Source: ZLKRG08 sp046048895
GTDB lineage: Bacteria > Actinomycetota > Actinomycetes > Nanopelagicales > Nanopelagicaceae
DNA: 64,000 nt
Reading direction: 5' to 3'
Assembly (NCBI GenBank): GCA_046048895.1
Contig: JBJOFF010000005.1
Location: forward strand, 49,288 to 113,287
Made by a program: the position numbers and the translations under genes. Below, piece by piece: positions 52,857-60,291 of the stretch. Under the pieces are notes generated by a model. It had not been told where the DNA came from and made no database searches. It was given only the letters and a program-made list of their open reading frames with translations. Position 1 is the first letter of the stretch, and each line of letters begins with the position of its first letter.

Positions 52857-53938
52857 TAACGAATCGTTTCAGTCAAAACTATCAAGGCTCTGCCTTTTAA
52901 AGACATACCCATACCACCTGCTGCTGTATATCCATTTGGATCCAAAATTCTTACTGCGACCGTAGAGCCTGATGCTCCCGTAGAAATTGTTCCAATCGCT
53001 GTAAATACATAACCAACTGCAGGACCTTGAGTCAATCCTGCTGTAGCAAGATCAAACTTCGCAGACTTTGATACCGAATAATCCCAAATTACATTTGCAT
53101 CAGAAACAAGTAATTCAAGTCCAAAGAATGCAGGCTCACTCGCGTAACTTTTACCCGTTATCACAAACTCAAAGTGGTAACTTTTTGAACCACCTAAAGT
53201 CGCAATGACAGCAGAATCAACTGGAGTGGTTCCCGCTAAAGTACTTGAAAATGAAATTGAACTACTAAATGTTTCTGATGGGCCAGCAACGCCTTGGATT
53301 CCTTGAATTCCTTGTGGACCAGTTGCACCATCAGAGCCGTTAGCGCCTGCAGCTCCAGTGGCACCCTGCAAACCTTGTAAACCTTGAGCGCCTTGCAATC
53401 CTTGCGCACCTGTTGCACCTGCAGGACCGGTATCTCCCTTTGCACCAGTGGCACCAGTGGCACCAGTTTCACCTTTTGCTCCGGCAACTCCTGATAATCC
53501 GGTTGGACCTGTTGCTCCAGTTAATCCCGTTGCACCAGTTGCTCCGGTTGCTCCGGTTTTTCCAATTGCACCATCGATGCCATTCTTTCCATCTTTGCCA
53601 TTAACACCATTTACGCCATCTTTTCCATCGCTACCGTTCTTGCCATCTACGCCATCTTTTCCATCAGCGCCCTTCATTGATACTCCAAGCGGCCAAACGC
53701 CATTCTTCTTTGGTCCGTAGAACATCAAGTTTTTAGTATCGATATAAAAATCACCGTTCTTACCTTTAGATGCAACCGGAGGTGTTACACCGCTAAGAAT
53801 TGCTGACGAGATATTTGTGGTTGTTTTTATTACTGGGCCTGCAGCGTTTGCACCATACATTTGTAATGGAATCAAGCCAATTAATAATGTGGAGCCAATT
53901 GCTAATGAGATAAATGATTTAAGAGGTTTTTTAAACAT
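52856..53938 (-). CDS. Collagen-like secreted/surface protein
   Basis: This 360-residue protein begins with a signal peptide (residues 1 to about 34). A short GDFYIDTKNLMFYGPKKNG segment, common before bacterial collagen-like repeats, follows. Then come 44 uninterrupted Gly-X-Y triplets (residues 90-221), rich in GKD/GVN at first, then GAT, then GLQ/GIQ. A 139-residue, probably beta-sheet, C-terminal domain ends the protein. Few prolines occur at X, and Thr or Gln is often at Y, as in other bacterial collagens that lack hydroxyproline. A GTG one codon earlier also exists; AAAGGA is 7 bases before the ATG. The role is unknown, probably a surface fibre or adhesin. Confidence 0.85.
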   Translation of the reverse strand: MFKKPLKSFISLAIGSTLLIGLIPLQMYGANAAGPVIKTTTNISSAILSGVTPPVASKGKNGDFYIDTKNLMFYGPKKNGVWPLGVSMKGADGKDGVDGKNGSDGKDGVNGVNGKDGKNGIDGAIGKTGATGATGATGLTGATGPTGLSGVAGAKGETGATGATGAKGDTGPAGATGAQGLQGAQGLQGLQGATGAAGANGSDGATGPQGIQGIQGVAGPSETFSSSISFSSTLAGTTPVDSAVIATLGGSKSYHFEFVITGKSYASEPAFFGLELLVSDANVIWDYSVSKSAKFDLATAGLTQGPAVGYVFTAIGTISTGASGSTVAVRILDPNGYTAAGGMGMSLKGRALIVLTETIR

Positions 53939-53996
53939 CACCGATTCCTTTCTGTGGGGTTATAAGTCTTAGTTCTCAAGGTTTTTTAAGAAATCA

Positions 53997-54037
53997 GGAA
54001 ATCCCCAGCATTTATGCGCTTACGGGCTGGAATTTCC
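53997..54037. repeat. Imperfect inverted repeat between divergent genes
   Basis: GGAAAT..CCAGC and GCTGG.ATTTCC are inverted copies with an internal bulge, around a 16-base centre. They lie in the 239-base gap shared by the collagen-like gene and the Gly/His-rich gene. No T-run follows on either side, so an operator or leader role is as likely as termination. Confidence 0.4.
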
Positions 54038-54177
54038 CCACAATCAGAGCCAGATAAAGCTAATTTTTCAAAGGTGTCTCACAGAATAATTGGCTATTCT
54101 TCCAAGCCTTGAAGACTTATATACGTCTCAGAGCCGATCGTGTGGGGCGATTGGTAAGGATTCCGAAAGGAAACAGA

Positions 54178-54756
54178 ATGAAGAACAGAAAGAAAATTGT
54201 AGGAGTCGTAATTACAGCGCTTGCAATTACTGGAACAGCTACTGCATTAGCAAATGCAACCGATGCTAAGCAGGGACTGAATAAACTTGCTAACCATATT
54301 CATATGAAAGATGGCCATCGTGGACCTAAGGGTGGTCCAAAGGATGGCGGTTTCAAGCATGCAGATAAAGAAGCTGTTGTAACTGCAACTCTTGGAATTG
54401 ATGCAACAACTCTTCGCTCAAGACTTGCAGCTGGGGAATCACTAGCAGCTATTGCTGGCGCGAAGAAGGATGCGCTTATTGCAGCTTTGGTTGCAGAAGA
54501 GACAAAGCAGATAGATGCCGCTGTTACAGCTGGCAAGTTAACTGCAGCGCAAGCAACAACACTTAAGTCAAACTTAACTGCACACATCACTGCTGAAGTA
54601 AATGAAGCAGGACATATGGGACGCAAAGGTGGCCCAATGGGTGGCAAGGATGGAAAGGGTGGACGTGGACACCATGGCGGCCATCACGGTGAAGGAAAGG
54701 GAATCCCAAGTGGTGCTACCAATGGAATTCCAAATACTTCAGGCACCAATAACTAA
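54178..54756 (+). CDS. Secreted Gly/His-rich small protein
   Basis: I do not recognise a named family for this 192-residue protein. It has a signal peptide (MKNRKKIVGVVITALAITGTATALA). A helical middle (residues 63-130) contains LGIDATTLRSRLAAGESLAAIAGAKKDALI and then a TAAQATTLKSNL stretch. Such segments recur in uncharacterised secreted actinobacterial proteins. A Gly/His/Lys tail with GRGHHGGHHGEGKG may bind metal. The start is chosen because GAAAGG stands 7 bases before this ATG; a longer frame from 54109 lacks a signal. The 5' leader holds a 7-bp hairpin (54134-54154), and a strong terminator follows. Confidence 0.75.
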   Translation: MKNRKKIVGVVITALAITGTATALANATDAKQGLNKLANHIHMKDGHRGPKGGPKDGGFKHADKEAVVTATLGIDATTLRSRLAAGESLAAIAGAKKDALIAALVAEETKQIDAAVTAGKLTAAQATTLKSNLTAHITAEVNEAGHMGRKGGPMGGKDGKGGRGHHGGHHGEGKGIPSGATNGIPNTSGTNN

Positions 54757-54777
54757 ATAGTAAAACTCTCCTTGGGT

Positions 54778-54816
54778 GAGCGCCCGTCGTGTTAAACGGC
54801 GGGCGCTCATTTTTTT
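54778..54816 (+). terminator. Intrinsic terminator after the Gly/His-rich gene
   Basis: A 12-bp stem GAGCGCCCGTCG/CGGCGGGCGCTC (one T-G pair) with a 7-base loop is followed by A and seven T. It is the strongest terminator in the window and closes the Gly/His-rich gene before rpiB. Confidence 0.9.
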
Positions 54817-54842
54817 CGTTTTTTAATGGCAAGATTCGCCAC

Positions 54843-55286
54843 ATGCGAATTCATATTGGTGCCGATCATGCAGGTTTGGAATTAAAGAGCGCGCTTATTG
54901 AACATTTAAGTGCTCAAGGACACGAGGTAAAAGATCACGGTCCTTATGAATATGACGCTTTAGATGATTATCCAGATTTCTGCATTCCGGCCGCAGAAGC
55001 AGTAGTAAAAGATCCTGGTTCGCTAGGCATAGTGCTTGGCGGTTCTGGAAATGGCGAACAGATTGCAGCAAATAAAGTGAAGGGTGTTCGTGCAGCTTTA
55101 GCTTGGAATATTGAAACGGCAAAACTTGCCAAGCAACATAACAATGCAAATGTGGTTGCGGTTGGCGGCCGCATGCATCCAATTGAGGAGTGCAAAGCGA
55201 TTCTCGATGCATTTATCGCAGAGCCATTTAGCAACGATGTTCGACATATTCGTCGAATCGAAAAAATCTCTAAATACGAAAATTAA
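54843..55286 (+). CDS. rpiB: Ribose-5-phosphate isomerase B
   Basis: This 147-residue enzyme interconverts ribose-5-phosphate and ribulose-5-phosphate. IGADHAGLELK opens the protein and the loop LGGSGNGEQIAANKVKG carries Glu where many RpiB enzymes have the catalytic Cys, as in Mycobacterium. The longer frame from 54789 would include the terminator stem, so MRIHIGADHAG is used. There is no Shine-Dalgarno, and an AAGATT box 6 bases before the ATG may give a leaderless message. Confidence 0.94.
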   Translation: MRIHIGADHAGLELKSALIEHLSAQGHEVKDHGPYEYDALDDYPDFCIPAAEAVVKDPGSLGIVLGGSGNGEQIAANKVKGVRAALAWNIETAKLAKQHNNANVVAVGGRMHPIEECKAILDAFIAEPFSNDVRHIRRIEKISKYEN

Positions 55287-55939
55287 TTCTTAGTAAAACG
55301 CATATCGGTTACCCGATGGTTTTTATCTAAACCTTGACCTTCAAAGCGAGTAATTGGACGCCAAGTTGGTCTCGTCACTTCCCCACCTTGGTATTCCGGT
55401 ACTTGTGCAAATGATTTAAGTGCAAACTCTGCATAAGGTACCCAGTCGGTTGCAACATGGATAAAGCCGCCCTTTTTAATTTTTGGATAAATCAAACGTA
55501 AAAATTCTGGAGTCAATAAACGTCTTTTAATGTGGCGCTTCTTCTGCCATGGATCTGGGAAGAAGATATGAACGCCATCTAAGCAATCATCTGCTAATTG
55601 ATTATTAATTACATCTATTACATCGTGCTGCAAAATTCGAACGTTTTCAGAGCCATTTTCTTCAAGGCGTGCGCATAATTTGCCAACGCCTGGGCGGTGT
55701 ACCTCGACAGCCAAAAATGCGCTCTCAGGAAAATCTTTGGCAAGAATTGCGGTGGCCTCACCCATACCGAAGCCAATTTCCAAGATTCGAGTTTTATAGG
55801 TTGGAAAAATCTCATCCAAATTGAGTGGCACATCATTTTCCAAGCCGTATTTCTGCCAGTGGGCTTGTAGCGCAGCTTCCTGCGCATCGGTGATGCGACT
55901 ACCCCGAAGGCGATAGGTCAGGATTCGCTCGCGTTGCAT
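55283..55939 (-). CDS. trmB: tRNA (guanine-N7-)-methyltransferase
   Basis: This 218-residue SAM enzyme forms m7G46 in tRNA. The SAM-binding motif is LEIGFGMGEATAILAK near residue 54, and FFPDPWQKKRHIKRRL is the family signature. It overlaps rpiB by 4 bases, tail to tail. The ATG lies at the end of a 7-bp hairpin GCGTTGC/GCAACGC (55931-55949) and has no clear Shine-Dalgarno. Confidence 0.95.
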   Translation of the reverse strand: MQRERILTYRLRGSRITDAQEAALQAHWQKYGLENDVPLNLDEIFPTYKTRILEIGFGMGEATAILAKDFPESAFLAVEVHRPGVGKLCARLEENGSENVRILQHDVIDVINNQLADDCLDGVHIFFPDPWQKKRHIKRRLLTPEFLRLIYPKIKKGGFIHVATDWVPYAEFALKSFAQVPEYQGGEVTRPTWRPITRFEGQGLDKNHRVTDMRFTKN

Positions 55940-55956
55940 TGGGCAACGCTTTCATA

Positions 55957-55974
55957 TTGGATAGCGCTATTCAA
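55957..55974. promoter_or_regulatory. Near-perfect palindrome between trmB and pepN
   Basis: TTGGATAGC/GCTATTCAA is an 18-bp dyad with one mismatched pair, about midway between the two divergent starts. It could be a regulator site serving both; no family is assigned. Confidence 0.4.
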
Positions 55975-56002
55975 ATTGAGCATTTACATAAAGGAGTCTC
56001 AA

Positions 56003-58534
56003 GTGCCAGGAATTAATCTGACCAGCATCGAAGCTGCAGATCGTTCAGCCATTCTAAAGATTGATAACTACAAAGTTGACTTGGATCTAACCACCGGTGA
56101 AGAGACTTTCAATAGCAAGGCAGTAATTACCTTTAGCGCTACTCCTGGCAGTGAGACATTTATTGATGCCATCGCAAAGCGCATCATTAACGCGACGCTA
56201 AATGGCGCGCTAGTTGATGTTTCAAATTACGATGGCGAATCAGTATTCCTAAAGAATCTGGAAGCCGAAAATACTTTAGTTATTGAGATGGAAGCGATCT
56301 ACTCAAAGACCGGAGAAGGATTACATCGCTTCGTAGATCCAGCCGATGGTGAGGTCTATTTATATTCACAACACCAGGCAAATGATTGCCGACGCACCTT
56401 TGCCTCCTTTGATCAACCAGATCTAAAAGCAACTTATGAATTTACGGTGATTGCCCCTGCTAAATGGGAAGTTATTTCAAATAGCCCAGTTACCGAACGT
56501 AAAGATCTTGGCGGCGATAAGCATCAGTGGACATATGCCAAGACCCAAATCTTCTCAACTTACTTAACTTGCTTTGTTGCGGGTCCTTACTACTTCGTGA
56601 CAGATGAATACAAAGGCGAAAAAACCATTCCGCTTGGTCTCTACTGCCGTAAATCACTTGCAGAGCATTTGGATGCTGAAGAGTTCTTCTTGCTAACTAA
56701 GCAAGGATTCGCTTTCTACGAAAAGGAATTTGGTCTGCCGTATCCATTTGAGAAGTACGACCAACTTTGCGTTGCCGAATTTAATGCTGGCGCTATGGAG
56801 AACGTGGGTTGCGTTACTTTCCGCGAAGATCTAGTGATTTATCGTTCTAAAGTAACTGAATCCCTATACAACTGGCGCGCAAATGTAATTTTGCACGAAA
56901 TGGCGCACATGTGGTTTGGTGACTTAGTAACCATGAAGTGGTGGAATGACACTTGGCTAAATGAATCATTTGCTGAATGGGCTGCTTATTACACCTCAAC
57001 TAATGCCACCAAGTACAAGAACTCTTGGACTGAATTCACTGGCGCCCGCAAGAACTGGGCATACCGCCAAGATCAACTCTCCTCTACCCACCCAATTGCA
57101 GTTGATATGAAGAATATGGAAGAAGTTCGTACCAACTTTGATGGCATTACTTATGCAAAAGGCGCTTCGGTGCTACAGCAATTAGTTGCTCACGTTGGTA
57201 AAGAGAACTTCTTTGCCGGTCTTAAGAAGTACTTTGCTAAGCATGCTTGGGGAAATACAGTTCTTAAGGATTTGTTAGTAGAACTTGAGGCAACTTCGGG
57301 CCGTGATCTAACTGCATGGACCAAAACTTGGTTACAGACAGCAGGCGTAAACACTTTCCGCCCAGAGTTGAAAATCGCTGATGGAAAGTATTCAGAGATC
57401 GCAGTAATTCAAGAAGTTCCGCTAGTTCCGGAAGGATCTAAAGAACTACGTCCGCACCGAATGGCTGTTGGTTTATACGATGTTAAAGGTGGCAAATTAG
57501 AGCGTCGCAAGAGCGTCGAACTAGATGTATCTGGCGCACGCACTGTGATTGATGGCTTAGCTGGCGAAGCCGTTGCAGACTTGCTCTTAATTAACGATCA
57601 CGATTTAACTTACGGAAAGATTCGCTTTGACGAAACCTCAATTGCAACTTTAAAGAAGCACTTGGGAGACATTACTGATTCGCTAACCCGCGCGCTCTGC
57701 TGGTCTGCAGCGTGGGATATGCACCGAGATGGAGAACTCTCTGCAACCGATTATTCAGAGATGGTGCTAAACGCGCTCGGTAAAGAGAATGAAGCATCTG
57801 TTATTGCTGCGCAGTTACTGAATTTAGAGACGGCAGTTGAAATTTACTCGTCTCAGACAAATCGTGAATCATTACGCGCTAAACGATCTGCTGGTCTCTT
57901 CAAGTTAGCTACTGAAGCAAAAGCAGGTAGCGATGAGCAGTTAGCTCTGGCTCGAGGCTTTGCTAATGGTGCAACTATCGCAGATGCGCCAAGAGTTAAA
58001 GATATTTTGGATGGCAAGTTATCTGGTCTGGCAATCGATACCGAGATGCGTTGGGCGCTAGTGAAATCACTATCCGAACGTGGCGTATTTGGTGCGGCAG
58101 AGATTGATGCGGAACTAGCACTTGATAACACGGCTGATGGCACCAGACATGCAGCCGAAGCCCGCGCCATGATTGCTACCTCTGCTTCAAAGGCTGAAAC
58201 TTGGAAGGCTTTAACTACAACGGAGATGTCTAACCACATTCAACGTCACATGTTAATTGGAATTAATCGACCAATTCAGCAAGATTTATATGCACCATTT
58301 GTCGATCAATATTTCGCATCAGTTCGCAAATTCTGGGATGAAAATTCCTACGAAGTTGGCAAGCAGTTTGCCGAGCTAGCTTTTCCTCGTTTTGCGGCAA
58401 CTTCAGAGAATTTAGCGAAAGCAGAAAAGTGGATTGCAGATAATTCAGATGCTTCTGATGGCGTAATGCGTTGCGTTAAAGAGGGTCGAGATGCGATGAA
58501 GCGAGCGCTTAAGGCGCAGAAGGCAGATGCTTAA
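56003..58534 (+). CDS. pepN: Aminopeptidase N (M1 family)
   Basis: This 843-residue zinc enzyme removes N-terminal residues from peptides in the cytoplasm. The substrate-anchoring GAMEN is at 263-267, the zinc motif HEMAH at 298-302 with the third ligand in NESFAEW (Glu321). The C-terminal half is helical (ERAP-like). A longer frame from 55934 adds 23 residues from the promoter region; the GTG used here has AAGGAG at 6 bases, and PGINLTSIEAADR is the usual start. pepN next to the HNH and glbO genes is conserved in Mycobacterium. Confidence 0.95.
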   Translation: MPGINLTSIEAADRSAILKIDNYKVDLDLTTGEETFNSKAVITFSATPGSETFIDAIAKRIINATLNGALVDVSNYDGESVFLKNLEAENTLVIEMEAIYSKTGEGLHRFVDPADGEVYLYSQHQANDCRRTFASFDQPDLKATYEFTVIAPAKWEVISNSPVTERKDLGGDKHQWTYAKTQIFSTYLTCFVAGPYYFVTDEYKGEKTIPLGLYCRKSLAEHLDAEEFFLLTKQGFAFYEKEFGLPYPFEKYDQLCVAEFNAGAMENVGCVTFREDLVIYRSKVTESLYNWRANVILHEMAHMWFGDLVTMKWWNDTWLNESFAEWAAYYTSTNATKYKNSWTEFTGARKNWAYRQDQLSSTHPIAVDMKNMEEVRTNFDGITYAKGASVLQQLVAHVGKENFFAGLKKYFAKHAWGNTVLKDLLVELEATSGRDLTAWTKTWLQTAGVNTFRPELKIADGKYSEIAVIQEVPLVPEGSKELRPHRMAVGLYDVKGGKLERRKSVELDVSGARTVIDGLAGEAVADLLLINDHDLTYGKIRFDETSIATLKKHLGDITDSLTRALCWSAAWDMHRDGELSATDYSEMVLNALGKENEASVIAAQLLNLETAVEIYSSQTNRESLRAKRSAGLFKLATEAKAGSDEQLALARGFANGATIADAPRVKDILDGKLSGLAIDTEMRWALVKSLSERGVFGAAEIDAELALDNTADGTRHAAEARAMIATSASKAETWKALTTTEMSNHIQRHMLIGINRPIQQDLYAPFVDQYFASVRKFWDENSYEVGKQFAELAFPRFAATSENLAKAEKWIADNSDASDGVMRCVKEGRDAMKRALKAQKADA

Positions 58535-58716
58535 GCGTCAATCTGATCAACAACAGATTTGCGCTTGTCGCGCTTTGCTCCACTTGCATATGCAAGCGCA
58601 CTAATTACTAAAAATAATCCAACTGGCGCTACCAAAAACCAGAGCGCAGTTTCGATTGCTGTTAAACCAGGTCCTGGAATCATGCCTGGTTCGTAAGTAG
58701 TAAGAAGCAAATTCAT
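58531..58716 (-). CDS. Small single-helix membrane protein
   Basis: This 61-residue protein has one membrane helix (LWFLVAPVGLFLVISALAYA, residues 26-45) and a basic cytoplasmic tail (GAKRDKRKS). A gene of this type stands at the same place in other actinobacteria. It overlaps pepN by 4 bases, tail to tail, and lies downstream of the HNH gene. Function unknown. Confidence 0.65.
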   Translation of the reverse strand: MNLLLTTYEPGMIPGPGLTAIETALWFLVAPVGLFLVISALAYASGAKRDKRKSVVDQIDA

Positions 58717-58731
58717 AAGTTGAAGTTTAAC

Positions 58732-59247
58732 TTAAGCAGTTGCTGTACCGACGCCAAATGGTTCGAGATATGGAATCCATGCTTGCTCTGCACGTGTGGC
58801 GCCTAACACTCGCCAAGCTGCTCCAATTGGTTCGCGTGGCAATTGCCTTAAACGCCAACCTAACTCTTTAAGTGGTTTATCTGCTTTTAGGTGATTGCAC
58901 TTATGACAGGCGCTGACCACATTCTCCCAAGCATGTGCGCCGCCACGACTACGAGGAATTACATGATCGATTGATGTCGCAGGCGCTGCGCAATAGACAC
59001 AACGACCACCATCGCGAGCGAAAATTGCGCGGCGTGAAAGTGGTACTGCATGGCGGTATGGAATGCGAACAAATTTATTTAAACGAATCACTGCAGGTAG
59101 CGCAATCTCACCACTAGCAAAGTGCAGGATTTCCGTGGAGTTTTCAACAACTGATGCGCGATTATTTAAGACAAGAATGAGCGCGCGACGATCAGTTACG
59201 ACACCTAGTGGCTCGTATGTCGCGTTGAGCACCAAAGCTCTAGACAT
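58732..59247 (-). CDS. HNH endonuclease-domain protein
   Basis: This 171-residue protein has the HNH fold: CVYC at about residues 85-88, the IDHVIPRSRGG metal site and CHKCNHLKADK. The N-terminal SRALVLNATYEPLGVV is the hallmark of a widespread, uncharacterised actinobacterial/cyanobacterial family in which the HNH domain follows a conserved 75-residue region. The ATG chosen, with GGGAG upstream, gives this standard start; an ATG 7 codons earlier is less likely. It occurs next to pepN and glbO in Mycobacterium as well. Its biological role is not established; it is not visibly part of a restriction or mobile system. Confidence 0.88.
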   Translation of the reverse strand: MSRALVLNATYEPLGVVTDRRALILVLNNRASVVENSTEILHFASGEIALPAVIRLNKFVRIPYRHAVPLSRRAIFARDGGRCVYCAAPATSIDHVIPRSRGGAHAWENVVSACHKCNHLKADKPLKELGWRLRQLPREPIGAAWRVLGATRAEQAWIPYLEPFGVGTATA

Positions 59248-59372
59248 TTCCGCTCCCGTCCAACGCATGGCTTGCGTTGATTCGCAAATACTGCCTTATT
59301 GCCATCCAGATTCGAGGTATTTAAAGGTTACTTTTTGCAGAATTCTTGACCTAAATCGGTAGATTTACGCTT

Positions 59373-59918
59373 ATGAATAGCTTGCAGGATTTCTGGGAAT
59401 GGTTCGACGGTGCCCCGCTTCGGATTGCAATCATCGTGGTCGTCGCGATTTTGACCCAACAATTAGGGCGACGAACCATAAATAGAATCGTGGAGCGAAT
59501 CTCCAGGGCAGATTTAGTGCCGGGCCCAAAGAATCTTGCTCGCCGTCAGGCCGAACGTGCAAAAACATTGGGTACCGTTTTAACTAGTACTTTAAATGGC
59601 GCAGTCTGGGTGATTTCACTATTTATGTTACTTGGAGAATTTGGCTTAAACCTAGGGCCTCTGATTGCTTCAGCAGGTGTCATTGGTGTGGCGCTCGGTT
59701 TGGGTGCACAGACCATTGTTCGTGACATGCTCTCTGGCATTTTAATGTTAATTGAAGATCAATATGGTGTCGGCGATGAAGTTGATGTACTGGATGTGAA
59801 AGGCAAAGTCGAACGAGTTGGTTTGCGCATTACTTCGGTTCGCGCGACAGATGGCACACTCTGGTATCTGCGCAATGGCGAAATTCTAAAAGTTGGAAAT
59901 AAATCCCAAATCGGTTGA
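59373..59918 (+). CDS. Short MscS-type mechanosensitive channel
   Basis: This 181-residue protein is a short MscS-type channel. It has a first helix near residues 16-28, two more at 66-85 and 88-110, and the pore-helix/beta-domain signature GLGAQTIVRDMLSGILMLIEDQYGVGDEV. It ends within the beta domain and lacks the usual C-terminal alpha/beta domain, as several short actinobacterial members do. A role in osmotic release is inferred. No Shine-Dalgarno is seen, but a TAGATT box lies 7 bases before the ATG. It ends 1 base before the glbO stop on the other strand. Confidence 0.85.
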   Translation: MNSLQDFWEWFDGAPLRIAIIVVVAILTQQLGRRTINRIVERISRADLVPGPKNLARRQAERAKTLGTVLTSTLNGAVWVISLFMLLGEFGLNLGPLIASAGVIGVALGLGAQTIVRDMLSGILMLIEDQYGVGDEVDVLDVKGKVERVGLRITSVRATDGTLWYLRNGEILKVGNKSQIG

Positions 59919-59919
59919 G

Positions 59920-60291
59920 TTACGGTTGGTTTTGTAGCGAATTAGCTGCAAGTTCTAGATAATTCCACAACTCTGCACGATGCACCGGTGTAATTTCAAC
60001 GGAATCAAGTGCGCGCGACATCGCATTTAACCAAGCATCTTTTGCCTTTGCATCAATAAAAAATTGATTATGGCGCATGCGAAGCCTTGGGTGTCCGCGA
60101 GTTTCAGAGTAAGTTGATGGTCCACCCCAATATTGCTCTAAAAACATCTGTAAACGTTCAGCTGCTGCATGCCAATCTTGTTCTGGATACATCGGGGCAA
60201 GAATCGGATCAACCGCTACGACAGCATAAAATCCAGAAACTAACTCCTCAAAAAATTCGTTTCCGCCAACTTCCTCATAAAATGTGGTCAT
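59920..60291 (-). CDS. glbO: Truncated haemoglobin, group II
   Basis: This 123-residue 2-on-2 globin binds haem and oxygen. The proximal histidine is in LRMRHNQF (about residue 74), the CD1 tyrosine lies in EQYWGGPSTY, and the G8 tryptophan is in AELWNYLEL, the TrHbO (group II) pattern. It overlaps the MFS gene by 4 bases (ATGA), so is translationally coupled to it. Mycobacterium has glbO next to aglA without this MFS. Confidence 0.95.
   Translation of the reverse strand: MTTFYEEVGGNEFFEELVSGFYAVVAVDPILAPMYPEQDWHAAAERLQMFLEQYWGGPSTYSETRGHPRLRMRHNQFFIDAKAKDAWLNAMSRALDSVEITPVHRAELWNYLELAANSLQNQP

Noticed and set aside
53448..53720. Plus-strand frame rich in Pro/Val/Ala
   Set aside because: It is the antisense of the Gly-X-Y repeat, which always gives a Pro-rich frame; no ribosome-binding site or independent features.
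52856..53941. Gly-X-Y repeat region as a CRISPR or DNA repeat array
   Set aside because: The 9-base periodicity reflects codon-level Gly-X-Y repeats in an open frame; there are no spacers or equal-length repeats.
54300..54647. 115-codon minus-strand frame opposite the Gly/His-rich gene
   Set aside because: The plus-strand frame has a signal peptide, ribosome-binding site and terminator; the minus frame has none.
58732..59247. HNH gene as part of a restriction or homing system
   Set aside because: It belongs to a widespread HNH family with conserved position beside pepN/glbO; no methylase, intron or repeat nearby.
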